Source: Marinobacter segnicrescens (GTDB lineage: Bacteria; Pseudomonadota; Gammaproteobacteria; Pseudomonadales; Oleiphilaceae). Taken from it: a stretch of 64,000 nucleotides of DNA. Positions 39,387-52,949 of this stretch are shown here, piece by piece (positions within the stretch are counted from its first letter, which is position 1; each line of letters begins with the position of its first letter). The DNA is taken from assembly GCF_900111555.1 (NCBI RefSeq), contig NZ_FOHZ01000014.1:1-64000 (forward strand). The letters are read 5' to 3'. The notes under the pieces were generated by a model. It saw only the letters and a program-made list of their open reading frames with translations, did no database searches and had not been told where the DNA came from. The position numbers were made by a program, and so were the translations under genes.

Positions 39387-42300
39387 TCAGACAGTCCCCA
39401 GGCGCTCCAGCAGCCCGGGCTTTTCGATGACATAGCCCTGGCCATAATCCACACCCAGCTTGCGCAGCATGTCCAGGGATTCCCGGCTTTCAATGTGGGT
39501 AGCGATAACTTCCCGGTTCAGGTAATGGGCCATTTCCACCATGGAGCGGACCATGGCCTGGTCGGTTTCGCTGTCGGCAATCTGGCCGGCAAACGCGCCG
39601 TCGAGCTTGATCATGTCCACCGGCAGACTGCGCATATACTGATAGGACGTAGGGCCTGCGCCAAAGTTGCCCAGACAGAACCGGCAACCGAGCTCCTGCA
39701 TCTCGCCGATGAACTCCGCCACCGAATGCACATCCCGGATGGCAGCGACCTCGGTAATCTCGAACCACAACCGCTCGATGGGCGCATCGGCTTCGCTGAG
39801 CTTGCTGTAGATAAATTCCAGCAAACCCTCGTCGTTGAGGGAATAGCCTGACAGGTTAATGCAGTAACCCGGCTGACGCTCACCTCCGCTGCCCCCCTGG
39901 CGGCCACTCCGGGTCCGTAACCAGTCAAGCATGTAACCCACCACCCAGCGATCCACGAACTGCATGCGGTTGTAGCGCTCGGCCATACGCACAAAGTCTG
40001 CAGCGGTAATCAGCTCGCCCTGGTCATCGTACATGCTGATCAGCACTTCATACTGGGTGGTCAGGCGGGTTTCCTTGTGCAGCGGGATGATTTTCTGACA
40101 TCTCAGCAGCATCCGCTCTTCGTCGAGGTCTCCCAGGCTGGCTACCTTGGCCGCAATCTGCTCCTGCTTTTCAAAGTTTTCCGGTTCGAGCTGGTAGACT
40201 TCGTATTTTCCGGATCCACGGGTCTTGGCCAGCTTGCAGGCCTCTTCGGTAGCCCGCAACCAGCGTCCGGCGGTGGTCAGCACCGGCAACTGGGGCGCCA
40301 GGCCGGCGCTGGCCGACAGTCGGTATTGGCGCCCCTGCCAGCTTAGCTCAAGATTCTCGATGGCATGGATGATACCCGACACCATGGGGCCGGCTTCTTC
40401 CGATGGTAGCAGGAAGCCAAATTCGTCCCCATCCAGCCTTGCCAGCGGCATACCGTCCACTACCTGGTCCCGAAGAATGCCAGCCACTTGCCGAAGGGCC
40501 TCGTCACCGGCCGCGAGGCCGGCAGTATCGTTGAGAAGCCGGAACTGACGCAGATCCAGCCGTACCAGGGTTCGCTCGTCCTCATGGCGGCTCAGCTGCT
40601 GCTCCAGCACCCGTTCAAACTCGCGGCGCTCCAGCAGTCCGGTCAGCTCGTCATGGGTGGATGCCCACGACAGCTGGTCGTAGACCTTGCGTACCATCCG
40701 GTCGATGCTCTCATCCACCAGCGGCCGCTCATACTGACTGTCAGGAACAATCAGCCCTTTCTGCATGCGCTCTGCCAGGTCGGCCAGTTCCAGCTCCACC
40801 ACCCGCATGCCCTGGTGGTTAACAAACACGAACCGGTTGAAACCCCGGGCAATCCATACCAGGCGGATGTACTGGACCTGGTCGGCATTGGTCTGATCTT
40901 TAAGCCAGTCACCGGTACGCAACTTCTGGGCCCGGGCAATCCAGCGTTGAAGACGCTTCTGCAGGCGGTCCTGCTGTTTGCGATCCGGGTCCTCCCCGGG
41001 TTCGGTAACGGGCATGGAGACCCGCTCCACCGGTGTATCCGGCGAGCGTACCAGGAACTGCTTGAGCTCTTCCCGCACCTGGGTCGCCGGCAGGTGGTTA
41101 CTGGAGATAGAGCCCAGGCCTTCCTGGATCAGTCGCAGCAACTCCGACAGGTTGATGTTCATCTCCGGGTCGTCGGCAAAGGCCATCAGCGTGTCAACCA
41201 CGGACAGATAGTCCTGCCACAGCTGACTGTCCGGCCCCTGGCGAATCCAGGTCAGCGATAACAGATCCCGCCAACCGGCATTCAGCAGACTGACCACCGC
41301 CCGGGGCACCTCACGGCCACCCAGCCGCTTATCCAGTGCCCGGCTGACAGCTGCCTTGGAATCACTGACTTTCTGGGCGCCTTCGGCAGCGGCGGTGACC
41401 CGTTCCACATTGCGGCGATAAATCAGGTTCTGCCGGTCTATCAGCGTATCGAGCTCGCCCATGGCCCCCTCAAAGACCCGGGTATCCTGCTCGAATTCGG
41501 CCGCGATGCGACCAACAAGGTCGTCTACCCGGCGCTGTACCGCCGGGTTGGTACGGCCACCACGCATCCCCAGTTGTGCCAGTCGATTCATCACTCCCCG
41601 AACCGGACTTTCGATATCGTCAAAGAAGTCAGGATCCCGCAGCACCACCTTGAGCACAGGAACCTCGAGCTGACGCATCTGCTCGCGGGTATGGTCCGTC
41701 AGCCTGGGGCTCTCCACCACGCTACGAAAGAACCGGTCCACCACATCCAGGGCGGTCTGCTGTTCCTCGTCCAGGGCATGGTCGCCAGAGCTTTTGACCT
41801 GTTCGATCACACGCTCCTTGAGAGGCGCTGCATGCTCTTGAGGCTTCGCCGCTTTCTGCAGGGTATGGAGCTGGGACTGGAATTCGCCCTGGGACAGCGG
41901 GCGGGCATTTTCGGCGAACGGGGCCGGCGTGTCTCCGGCCTCCCGCCCGGCCTTGAGCGTTCCAATGAGGTTACGAACCGTGGCAAACGCCGAACGGGCC
42001 AGCGTCATCTGTTCCTGGAAACCCTGGCTGCGAGTTCCTGTCAGGGGTGCCAGGGCCGGCTGCGCAGACTTCCCCCCCGACGACGCGGGCGCATCCTCGG
42101 GCTGACCACTGACCGCCTCCGGGACAGGCTCTGGTCGAGGTGCCGGTTTCGGGGCCTCGCTGCGGGGTCTGCGCTCACTGAGATACCGGCTAAGGTCCAG
42201 ATCCGGCAGGATGCCGTGGCGAACCAGGATCTGGTTGAGTTCTTCGTAAAGCGGACCGATTTTCTGCAGGACCAGGGTTTCAAAGGTTTTCAGGCAGATT

Positions 42301-43163
42301 TTTTCCACCGCCCGGCTGGTACGCAGACTTTCCAGCCCGGTATGAAAGGCTTCGCAGACCAGGGAGGGTCCCAGCGGGTTCTGATGGCCGGTGGCATTGG
42401 TAACACCAAGGCGATCCAGCCGCATGCGCAACTGGAGAAGCTCGGCTCGATACAGGGTATCAGCCTTGGTCACCATTACCTTGATCGCCAGCCAGTCTTC
42501 AAACTCCCCCTTGTCCACCAGGGACAGGCTGGACGGGGACTGGCCCTCACGCTGCGGTTTCAGCGGGGACTCCAGATACCGCGACATCAGCAGCCACATG
42601 GAGCGCTGTCGGCTTTCCACCTGTGCAGCCGCATCCATGTACTCATTCGCCTGCTGATCGTTGGCAGCCTTCAGGGCAGCCTGGCGCAGGTTTTCCGCCA
42701 TGGCCCCGAAGCATTCAGTCATCAGTGGTTCGATGTGCTGTGACACACTCCGGGCACACTGCCGCAGGACAAACTGGACCCTTTCACTGGGAGGCTTGAG
42801 CGAGGCTCGTTCCTGGAAGGCTCCATCGGCGCCGCACTGGCTGAGCATGGCTTCGACAGCCTTCGGGCTGGAGCGGGTAAACTCGACCCCCATGGCACCG
42901 TCAATCAGGCGCACCGGCCGGGCCTCCAGCTGGTGACGCTCGCGCCCATCCCCGGTGCGGAAATGGAGGCCGAGGTCTGCGCCGGGGTATTTCTGGAGGT
43001 AGGCGCGAATTCTGGCGGAGGTATCGCCTGAATATCGCACGAACAATCCCTCTGCACAAAAGTCGGCAATCTGGCATGGCCACATCCCGGACTCCCCCAG
43101 GTCAACCTGGGCTGCCAGCTTGATGGGACGGCGGGGACTGGAGCGTCGTTCCTTCGGATCCAT
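39387..43163 (-). CDS. PilZ-DUF1631-GGDEF-EAL protein with degenerate catalytic motifs
   Basis: A 1258-residue cytosolic protein. It begins with a PilZ-like domain ('MDPKERRSSPRRPIKLAAQV', residues 1 to about 115, a c-di-GMP-binding fold), followed by a long DUF1631 helical region (about 130-800). A GGDEF domain follows whose signature reads 'ARLDGDEFGF' near residue 910, where Asp replaces the first Gly. Last is an EAL domain with 'QYEVLISMYDD' (EVL in place of EAL, near 1039), 'INLSGYSLND' and 'WFEITEVAAI', but 'CLGNFGAGPTSYQYM' near 1164 lacks the metal-binding Asp pair (DDFG) and 'VIATHIES' lacks the AEGVE glutamate. It is therefore probably a c-di-GMP receptor or scaffold rather than a cyclase or phosphodiesterase, comparable to FimX-type proteins. 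This role is inferred. Confidence 0.88.
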   Translation of the reverse strand: MDPKERRSSPRRPIKLAAQVDLGESGMWPCQIADFCAEGLFVRYSGDTSARIRAYLQKYPGADLGLHFRTGDGRERHQLEARPVRLIDGAMGVEFTRSSPKAVEAMLSQCGADGAFQERASLKPPSERVQFVLRQCARSVSQHIEPLMTECFGAMAENLRQAALKAANDQQANEYMDAAAQVESRQRSMWLLMSRYLESPLKPQREGQSPSSLSLVDKGEFEDWLAIKVMVTKADTLYRAELLQLRMRLDRLGVTNATGHQNPLGPSLVCEAFHTGLESLRTSRAVEKICLKTFETLVLQKIGPLYEELNQILVRHGILPDLDLSRYLSERRPRSEAPKPAPRPEPVPEAVSGQPEDAPASSGGKSAQPALAPLTGTRSQGFQEQMTLARSAFATVRNLIGTLKAGREAGDTPAPFAENARPLSQGEFQSQLHTLQKAAKPQEHAAPLKERVIEQVKSSGDHALDEEQQTALDVVDRFFRSVVESPRLTDHTREQMRQLEVPVLKVVLRDPDFFDDIESPVRGVMNRLAQLGMRGGRTNPAVQRRVDDLVGRIAAEFEQDTRVFEGAMGELDTLIDRQNLIYRRNVERVTAAAEGAQKVSDSKAAVSRALDKRLGGREVPRAVVSLLNAGWRDLLSLTWIRQGPDSQLWQDYLSVVDTLMAFADDPEMNINLSELLRLIQEGLGSISSNHLPATQVREELKQFLVRSPDTPVERVSMPVTEPGEDPDRKQQDRLQKRLQRWIARAQKLRTGDWLKDQTNADQVQYIRLVWIARGFNRFVFVNHQGMRVVELELADLAERMQKGLIVPDSQYERPLVDESIDRMVRKVYDQLSWASTHDELTGLLERREFERVLEQQLSRHEDERTLVRLDLRQFRLLNDTAGLAAGDEALRQVAGILRDQVVDGMPLARLDGDEFGFLLPSEEAGPMVSGIIHAIENLELSWQGRQYRLSASAGLAPQLPVLTTAGRWLRATEEACKLAKTRGSGKYEVYQLEPENFEKQEQIAAKVASLGDLDEERMLLRCQKIIPLHKETRLTTQYEVLISMYDDQGELITAADFVRMAERYNRMQFVDRWVVGYMLDWLRTRSGRQGGSGGERQPGYCINLSGYSLNDEGLLEFIYSKLSEADAPIERLWFEITEVAAIRDVHSVAEFIGEMQELGCRFCLGNFGAGPTSYQYMRSLPVDMIKLDGAFAGQIADSETDQAMVRSMVEMAHYLNREVIATHIESRESLDMLRKLGVDYGQGYVIEKPGLLERLGTV

Positions 43164-43503
43164 TGACTACCTGATCGATGGTATAGCCCGGCAGCACCTT
43201 GGCGCCAGCCGGGGCGATTCCCTTTAAGCGAGTGATAACGGACACCCGCAACGCTACCTCAGCAAACCGGAACACATGCCCGGCAAGCCCCTCCGAACGG
43301 GACGGGGCTCTGAGGTCAGTATAGCCATGATGGCCAGGAAACAAGGTCGCTGGAGACTGGCCCGGGGCATGGACCGGAACCTTTTGTTTCCAATTGTTAA
43401 TGTGACTACTTTAACGACGGTTCGTCAAGAGAGTTCCCGGAAAATTTCGAGCAAATGCTCGCTCCTGAGTGAGGCTTCCACGCCTTCACCGGGCAGCCAA
43501 CCC
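43164..43503. other. Intergenic region between argA and the DUF1631 gene
   Basis: A 340-bp region. It holds the candidate argA terminator at 43448-43461 and an AT-richer stretch at 43380-43415 ('TTTCCAATTGTTAATGTGAC') that may contain the minus-strand promoter of the DUF1631 gene. No gene is supported. Confidence 0.5.
43448..43461 (-). terminator. Candidate argA terminator
   Basis: CGAGCA-AA-TGCTCG forms a 6-bp stem (43448-43453, 43456-43461). Read on the minus strand it is followed by AAATTTTC, a short T-containing tail, about 45 bp past the argA stop. It is a modest match. Confidence 0.4.
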
Positions 43504-44814
43504 TCAGCCCAGTGTTTTGACGAACACCTTGGAATTGCGCCGTGTATTGTAAGTCGCCAGTTTCGGACCCGGCAGTGACTGGATCGTCGACGGCTCGAAG
43601 CCCCGTTCCCGGAACCAGTGTTCGGTTTGGGTGGTCAGTACAAACAGACGGGCCAGGCCCTCGCCCCGGGCCATGCGCTCGATCAGCGCGAGGATTTCAT
43701 CGCCCCGGCCACCCCGGCGGTAGGCTGGATCCACCGCAAAGCAGGACAGTTCGCCGGACTGCTCTTGCGGATAGGCATAGAGAGCCGCGCAGCCGATGAT
43801 CATGCCATCCCTCTCGGCCACCACGTATTGGTCGATCTCGGTTTCCAGCATCTCACGGGAACGACGCACCAGCACGCCCTGCTCCTCCAGCGGCTGGATC
43901 AGTTCAAGGATACCGCCGATATCCTCTACCCGGGCACGGCGGATCTGTTCATAGTTATCGTCGGTGACCAGGGTACCGGAGCCATCCCGGGTGAACAGTT
44001 CCTCCAGCACGGCACCGTCGCGCAGGTAGCTGATAATGTGAGCCCGGCGCACACCGCGAGTACAGGCATCGCAGGCTGCCCGCAGCAGGTCCGCATCATG
44101 GCCGGAAACCACACGTTCGGCTACCTTCTGCAAGGCCTGGCGTACGGTAAGCTCCCGTATCAGCGAACCGTCTTCGTCCAGCACTCCCTGGTCATCGGTG
44201 AACACGATCAGCTTGTCCGCCCTCAGGGCCGAGGCTACCTGGCTGCCCACATCCTCATAGGAGAGATTGAAGATTTCCCCGGTGGGAGAGTATCCCTGGG
44301 GCGGCATCAGCACGATGTGACCCGACTCCAGCAGCCGCTCGATACCGGCCGTGTCCACCCGGCGCACCCGGCCGGTGTAGCCATGGTCCACGCCATCCAG
44401 CACGCCCACCGGTCGGGCGGCGACAAAATTGCCACTACAAACGCGAATCTTCGCGCCGTGCATGGGCGAATTCACAAGCCCCATGGACAGCCGGCTCTCC
44501 AGCCAGGAGCGCAGACCGCCCACAGCTTCCATGACCAGGGGCAGGTCCTGTTCCGGCGTGACCCGAAGGCCTCCGACAAACTCTGACTGGTGCCCGGCCT
44601 GCTCCAGGCGCTGCTGGATCTGGGGGCGGGCGCCAAAGGTCACAACCAGGCGGATACCCAGGCTGCTGAGCAAGGTGATGTCATGGATGATGTTCAGCAG
44701 GTTATCACTGGCCAGGGCCTCGCCCCCCAATACCAGTACGACAGTGCTGCCGCGGTGGGCGTTGATATAGGGAGAGGAGTGACGAAAGCTGTGCAGCCAG
44801 TCGGATACGCTCAT
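43504..44814 (-). CDS. argA: N-acetylglutamate synthase ArgA
   Basis: A 436-residue enzyme making N-acetylglutamate, the first step of arginine synthesis. The N-terminal amino-acid-kinase-like domain carries 'GSTVVLVLGGEALASDNLL' and the regulatory arginine-binding region, and the C-terminal GNAT acetyltransferase domain has 'CAALYAYPQEQSGELSCFAV' and 'DPAYRRGGRGDEILALIERM' (acetyl-CoA loop RxGxG-like). This two-domain form is the usual ArgA of gammaproteobacteria and is normally inhibited by arginine. It overlaps argE by 4 bp. Confidence 0.95.
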   Translation of the reverse strand: MSVSDWLHSFRHSSPYINAHRGSTVVLVLGGEALASDNLLNIIHDITLLSSLGIRLVVTFGARPQIQQRLEQAGHQSEFVGGLRVTPEQDLPLVMEAVGGLRSWLESRLSMGLVNSPMHGAKIRVCSGNFVAARPVGVLDGVDHGYTGRVRRVDTAGIERLLESGHIVLMPPQGYSPTGEIFNLSYEDVGSQVASALRADKLIVFTDDQGVLDEDGSLIRELTVRQALQKVAERVVSGHDADLLRAACDACTRGVRRAHIISYLRDGAVLEELFTRDGSGTLVTDDNYEQIRRARVEDIGGILELIQPLEEQGVLVRRSREMLETEIDQYVVAERDGMIIGCAALYAYPQEQSGELSCFAVDPAYRRGGRGDEILALIERMARGEGLARLFVLTTQTEHWFRERGFEPSTIQSLPGPKLATYNTRRNSKVFVKTLG

Positions 44815-45995
44815 AGACAGAAGTGCCTGATCAGTTGTTTCAGCAGCGAAATAGTGGGGTTGACCTGGGCCAGGTCCAGGTATTCATCCGGCTGATGGGC
44901 CTGGTCGATGGAACCGGGGCCCAGAACCAGGGTTTCCAGGCCCAGTTTCTGCAGCCAGGGGGCCTCGGTGGCAAAGGCCACGGCCTCAGCCTGGTGACCG
45001 GTCAGCCTCTCACACACCTTGACCAACTCGGCTTCCGCCGGGGTTTCAAACGGGGGTACACCGTCGAACAGGGGTTCGAAGGTCAGTGACAGCTCCCGAC
45101 GGCGGGCCAGGGGCCCAAGCCGGGTGAGAATGGCCTGGCGCAACTCGCTCATGTCCATGCCCGGCAGGGGACGCAGATCAAAATGCAATTCGCAACGGGC
45201 ACAGATCCGGTTGGGGTTATCGCCACCGTGGATACATCCCAGATTCATGGTGGGATACTGCACCCGGAAATGGGGATTGCGATGGCGTTCCTGCCACTGC
45301 CCTCGCAGGACCAGTAGTTCATTCATGGCCTCGTTCATGCCTTCCAGCGCATTGCGACCAAGGGAAGGGTCCGAGGAGTGCCCTGACTGGCCTTCAAACA
45401 CCAGCCGCTCCATCATGATGCCCTTGTGCATCCGGATGGGTCTCAGCTCGGTGGGCTCACCGATCACCGCGTAACGGGCCCTGGGATAACCTGCCTCCGC
45501 CAGGGCCCGGGCGCCATTCATGGAACTTTCCTCGTCGGCGGTGGCCAGCAGGATCAGCGGCTGTTTCAGCGGTTGCCGGGCCGCCTCCCTGGCGGCCTCG
45601 ATAGCCAGGGCAAAGAATCCCTTCATGTCACAGGTGCCCAGGCCGTACAGGCGGTTGTCGCGCTCGGTCAGGGTAAACGGGTCACTTTTCCAGCGCTTGT
45701 CATCAAAGGGAACTGTGTCGGTATGGCCAGACAGCACCAGCCCGCCAGGGCCTGAGCCGAGTGTGGCCACCAGGTTGTATTTCCCCGGCATGCCCGGGAC
45801 TGGCAGGATCTCGTTACGGAACCCGAGCGCACCCAACCACTCCGCCAGCTGGTTGACCACTGCTTCGTTACTGTGATCCCACTCGGCGGATGCGCTGCTG
45901 ATAGACGGGATACCCACCAGGCGCTGCAGCATGGTGTGTACATCCGGCGGCCCGGGGTTCTGTCCGGACGAATTACGATGGGTCTGATCGGTCAT
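44811..45995 (-). CDS. argE: Acetylornithine deacetylase ArgE
   Basis: A 394-residue M20-family zinc amidohydrolase. Metal-binding residues are in 'LVLSGHTDTVPFDDKRWKSD' (HxD) and 'LLATADEESSMNGAR' (catalytic Glu then Glu), with further ligands in 'RYAVIGEPTELRP' and the late His near the C terminus. It removes the acetyl group from N-acetylornithine. Adjacent to argA with 4-bp overlap, and both genes precede argB in the same direction. No argJ is seen, so this linear route with ArgA and ArgE is consistent. Confidence 0.93.
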   Translation of the reverse strand: MTDQTHRNSSGQNPGPPDVHTMLQRLVGIPSISSASAEWDHSNEAVVNQLAEWLGALGFRNEILPVPGMPGKYNLVATLGSGPGGLVLSGHTDTVPFDDKRWKSDPFTLTERDNRLYGLGTCDMKGFFALAIEAAREAARQPLKQPLILLATADEESSMNGARALAEAGYPRARYAVIGEPTELRPIRMHKGIMMERLVFEGQSGHSSDPSLGRNALEGMNEAMNELLVLRGQWQERHRNPHFRVQYPTMNLGCIHGGDNPNRICARCELHFDLRPLPGMDMSELRQAILTRLGPLARRRELSLTFEPLFDGVPPFETPAEAELVKVCERLTGHQAEAVAFATEAPWLQKLGLETLVLGPGSIDQAHQPDEYLDLAQVNPTISLLKQLIRHFCL

Positions 45996-46041
45996 CTTGC
46001 CAGGCTCCTGCAGGGTCAGTCAGGGCGCGGAGTGGCGATTG

Positions 46042-47310
46042 TCAGTCTTCTGCCGTCTGGCCCCGGCGCCAGACGGCCAGCTGATCTATGGCACGACTCG
46101 CCATGGGGTAGGCCACTTCACCACCGTCCACCGGGCGCGCCACTTCCACCTGTCGCTCGTCAACACGTATAAGCCGGCCTTCAACGGTACGCCCGTTGCT
46201 CAGGGTAACCCGGACGGTGTAACCAAGCCAGTCACCCGCATGTTCTGTGGCAACAACCTGCCAGCCTGCGACCATCGGACTCTTTTCCGGGTCAACCACA
46301 GGCTCCAGCGCCTGCTCGGGTACTGTCGGCGTCACCGGTTCTATCGCGGAGAGATAGACATCGGGCACCACAGCCCCGTTGTAGGAGACTGCCAGGGCAG
46401 GCGCAGCCTCACCTCCTTCAGTCCCGGAGTCGTTAGCATCCCGCAACGGAATACCCGCCCAGGCCGCTTTCGGGTCCAGCGATACCACCAGCTCACCGCC
46501 TTCGGTCAGCCATTGCCGGTAGAGGGCCAGTAGTTGGGGGGACGCCTGCAGGCCACGGCTTTCCAGCCCTTCCCGGAAGGATGTCATGACCAGGTCCGCC
46601 CAGGCAGCTGCAGGCAGGCCCGTCTCCCTGGCGCAATACGCGGTAACGCGGCGCATCATGCCCCCGTCTCGCAGCACTACCTGGACGGTCTCGGCCGAGG
46701 GGGTAAGGTTGACACCGTCCGGATCCAGCCTTACCCGTGCCCCCTGCCAGAAAACCTCGACGCCCCCTGACTCCCGGGAGTGTATCTCCAGCCTGACCCC
46801 ACCGGACGTCTGGCGCACCTGGGCATCGCCCGCCAGTTCATTAATACCCATACGAACCAGGTCGCCACTACCGAGCTGCTGCCTGGCATCCGGGCCACAT
46901 ACGGGCATGAACAGGGGGCGTGGCGCCAACTCATCGGTATCCGTCACCCAGTTACGCAGCATGGCGGCGTCCAGGGGCAACCGCCAGCCGGAGGCTTCCA
47001 GCCGCCAACTGCGCGGCAGGTCATGGGCGCTGTGAAGGCCTTTCAGCAGCGCCAGTGGCGACCCTGCCTGCAGGTGCAGCCGTTCAATCGTCAGGGGCTG
47101 GGTCAGACGGAACGACTGAAAGCGGGTGTTCTCCAGGACAAGCTCACCACTCACCCCTGAGCTGATACTGCCCCGCTCCAGCGCCCCATGGTCTGACAGG
47201 GATCGGCGCAACTCCGCCATGGTCTGGTCCGCGTACCACCAGACCGCACCTTTGTACGCACCCCAGCCTGCGAGGACCAGGATAACAATCAGCGACAACA
47301 GTTTTCTCAA
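46042..47310 (-). CDS. Membrane-anchored protein of unknown function in the arginine gene group
   Basis: I do not recognise this 422-residue protein. It starts with one membrane segment ('LRKLLSLIVILVLAGWGAYK'), so most of it is probably periplasmic. A beta-rich middle region follows ('GVRLEIHSRESGGVEVFWQG'), and the C-terminal part 'VRVTLSNGRTVEGRLIRVDE' looks like a small SH3-like barrel. I chose TTG 47310 because GGGAGAGG lies 5 nt upstream; GTG 47334 is the longer alternative. It lies 46 bp upstream of argE and 68 bp downstream of argB, so it is likely co-expressed with them, but no link to arginine chemistry is visible. Confidence 0.8.
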   Translation of the reverse strand: MRKLLSLIVILVLAGWGAYKGAVWWYADQTMAELRRSLSDHGALERGSISSGVSGELVLENTRFQSFRLTQPLTIERLHLQAGSPLALLKGLHSAHDLPRSWRLEASGWRLPLDAAMLRNWVTDTDELAPRPLFMPVCGPDARQQLGSGDLVRMGINELAGDAQVRQTSGGVRLEIHSRESGGVEVFWQGARVRLDPDGVNLTPSAETVQVVLRDGGMMRRVTAYCARETGLPAAAWADLVMTSFREGLESRGLQASPQLLALYRQWLTEGGELVVSLDPKAAWAGIPLRDANDSGTEGGEAAPALAVSYNGAVVPDVYLSAIEPVTPTVPEQALEPVVDPEKSPMVAGWQVVATEHAGDWLGYTVRVTLSNGRTVEGRLIRVDERQVEVARPVDGGEVAYPMASRAIDQLAVWRRGQTAED

Positions 47311-47378
47311 GGCTTCCTCTCCCTGCGGGGACACACGCTGCAGCAGCTACCCGGGCCGTTTCAGGCGATAGCGGGGAA

Positions 47379-50964
<3,586 letters not shown>

Positions 50965-51082
50965 AGTCGGCTCCGTCTCGACGGCTGTTACAACAATACG
51001 TGACCTTCAAAGGGTGAATGGCTGTCAGTATAGATGGTTACATGAATTCGTTAATGACACATTTGGCGTATTGGAAACTTTA

Positions 51083-51544
51083 TCAGTGTCGTCCGGTGGA
51101 GCCGAAGCCGCCTTCGCCGCGTCCGCTGGCATGGAACTCGTCTACAATATCGAACTGCGCCTGCACGACCGGCACCAGCACCAACTGTGCGATACGCTCA
51201 CCGACATTCACGGTGAACGCAGTACTGCCGCGGTTCCAGCAGGAAACCATCAGTTCACCCTGGTAGTCTGAATCGATCAGTCCGACCAGGTTGCCCAGCA
51301 CGATACCGTGTTTGTGACCCAATCCACTGCGAGGCAGGATCATGGCGGCGAGGGTGTTATCCTCGATATAGATGGAAAGCCCGGTGGGAATGAGCATTGA
51401 CTCCCCCGGCGCCAGGGTCACCGGCCCTTCCAGGCAGGCCCTCAGGTCCAGTCCGGCGGAACCGTCGGTGGCGTACGTAGGCATGGGGATATCCTGGCCG
51501 ATACGCTCATCCAGGATGCGCATCTGCACGGGCTGATGACTCAT
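51083..51544 (-). CDS. dut: dUTP diphosphatase
   Basis: A 153-residue trimeric dUTPase that removes dUTP and makes dUMP for thymidylate. All five motifs are present: '[13 protein letters not shown]', '[19 protein letters not shown]', '[18 protein letters not shown]', '[10 protein letters not shown]' and the C-terminal '[13 protein letters not shown]' that closes over the active site. Located 22 bp downstream of coaBC, as in many gammaproteobacteria. Confidence 0.96.
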   Translation of the reverse strand: MSHQPVQMRILDERIGQDIPMPTYATDGSAGLDLRACLEGPVTLAPGESMLIPTGLSIYIEDNTLAAMILPRSGLGHKHGIVLGNLVGLIDSDYQGELMVSCWNRGSTAFTVNVGERIAQLVLVPVVQAQFDIVDEFHASGRGEGGFGSTGRH

Positions 51545-51566
51545 ACTTCTATTCCTCAGGGCAGTT

Positions 51567-52781
51567 TCAGGGTTGGGCGGGCATCCGCTCGGCTATCAGG
51601 GCAACCAGCTCCCTGGCGACCTCACTCTTCGGGGCGGGGCCGATGGCACGCTGCCCCCCGGACCAGAATACCGTGACAGCATTCTGGTCGCTGTTGAACC
51701 CGATACCCGGCGCAGACACATCGTTGGCCACTATCATGGCCAGCTTTTTGCGTTTCATCTTGTCCGTGGCGTAGGCAGCGACGTCATTGGTCTCTGCCGC
51801 AAACCCTACGGTAAACGGCGCATCGCTCCGGGCGGCAATGGTGGCGAGGGTATCCGGATTACGCACCAACTCCAGGGACAGGGTCTCTGAAGACTTCTTC
51901 ATTTTCTGGTCTGCCGTAGCGGATGGCCGGTAATCCGCCACGGCAGCGGTGGCGATAAAGATATCCGCGCCCTTGTCCACTTCCGCACTGCTCGCCCGCA
52001 ACATGTCTTCAGCGGTCTGAACCGGCACCACCTCCACCCCTGACGGTGCCGCCAGGCTGACCGGGCCGCTGACCAGCGTCACCGTCGCCCCAGCGGCACG
52101 GGCGGCTTCTGCGATGGCATACCCCATCTTGCCGGAACTGTGGTTGCTGATGTAACGAACCGGGTCAATAGGCTCCCGGGTTGGGCCGGCGGTGATGACT
52201 ACCCGACGCCCGGCCAGGGGACCGTTATCGACGGTCTCCGATGGCTCAAACTGATCGATCAGGCCGAACAGGGTCTGAGGCTCAAGCATCCGCCCTGGCC
52301 CGGTATCGCCACAGGCCTGGCTGCCCTGGTCCGGGCCCCAAAGGGTGATCTGGGGGTCCTCCTCCAGCAAGTGAACGTTACGCTGCGAACGGTAATTGCC
52401 CCACATGGCCTGGTTCATGGCAGGAGCCAGGGCGATAGGAGCCTCGGTGGCGCAGCAAACGGTAGCCAGCAGGTCGTCCGCCAGGCCATGGGCCAGCCGC
52501 GCCATGAAATCCGCTGACGCTGGTGCCACCACCACCAGGTCCGCCCACTTGGCCAGCTCGATATGACCCATGCCGGCCTCGGCTTCCGGGTCCAGCAGGG
52601 AACTGCGCACGGGCTCGCCACTGAGGGCCTGGAAGGTCATCGGGGCAACGAAGGCCTCCGCGCCCCGGGTCATCACCACCCGTACCGGGTAGTCGGCTTT
52701 TCTGAGTAACCGCACCAGTTCCGCGCTCTTGTAGGCAGCAATACCGCCGGTGATGCCCAGCAGGATGTTCGGTCTGGCCAT
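51567..52781 (-). CDS. coaBC: Bifunctional CoaBC (PPC synthetase/decarboxylase)
   Basis: A 404-residue bifunctional enzyme of coenzyme A synthesis. The N-terminal flavin-dependent CoaC domain shows '[20 protein letters not shown]', '[20 protein letters not shown]' and '[12 protein letters not shown]'; the C-terminal CoaB domain shows '[20 protein letters not shown]', '[20 protein letters not shown]'. The frame extends to 52838, but ATG 52781 gives the normal start '[13 protein letters not shown]'. Divergent from radC, with dut and algC downstream. Confidence 0.96.
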   Translation of the reverse strand: MARPNILLGITGGIAAYKSAELVRLLRKADYPVRVVMTRGAEAFVAPMTFQALSGEPVRSSLLDPEAEAGMGHIELAKWADLVVVAPASADFMARLAHGLADDLLATVCCATEAPIALAPAMNQAMWGNYRSQRNVHLLEEDPQITLWGPDQGSQACGDTGPGRMLEPQTLFGLIDQFEPSETVDNGPLAGRRVVITAGPTREPIDPVRYISNHSSGKMGYAIAEAARAAGATVTLVSGPVSLAAPSGVEVVPVQTAEDMLRASSAEVDKGADIFIATAAVADYRPSATADQKMKKSSETLSLELVRNPDTLATIAARSDAPFTVGFAAETNDVAAYATDKMKRKKLAMIVANDVSAPGIGFNSDQNAVTVFWSGGQRAIGPAPKSEVARELVALIAERMPAQP

Positions 52782-52949
52782 GATGTCTCCGTAATACCCG
52801 TGTCCGGTCAAAGGGCTATAAGATAGCATTGCCGACACTTCCCCGACAGTGGGTCGGTCGTGCTAAGATTCTTGCGGTTTTGGCCGCGGCTCCCGGGAGA
52901 TGGCCCGGCGACCACTGATGAATGCAGGAAGCACCCACAAGGATCCAGG

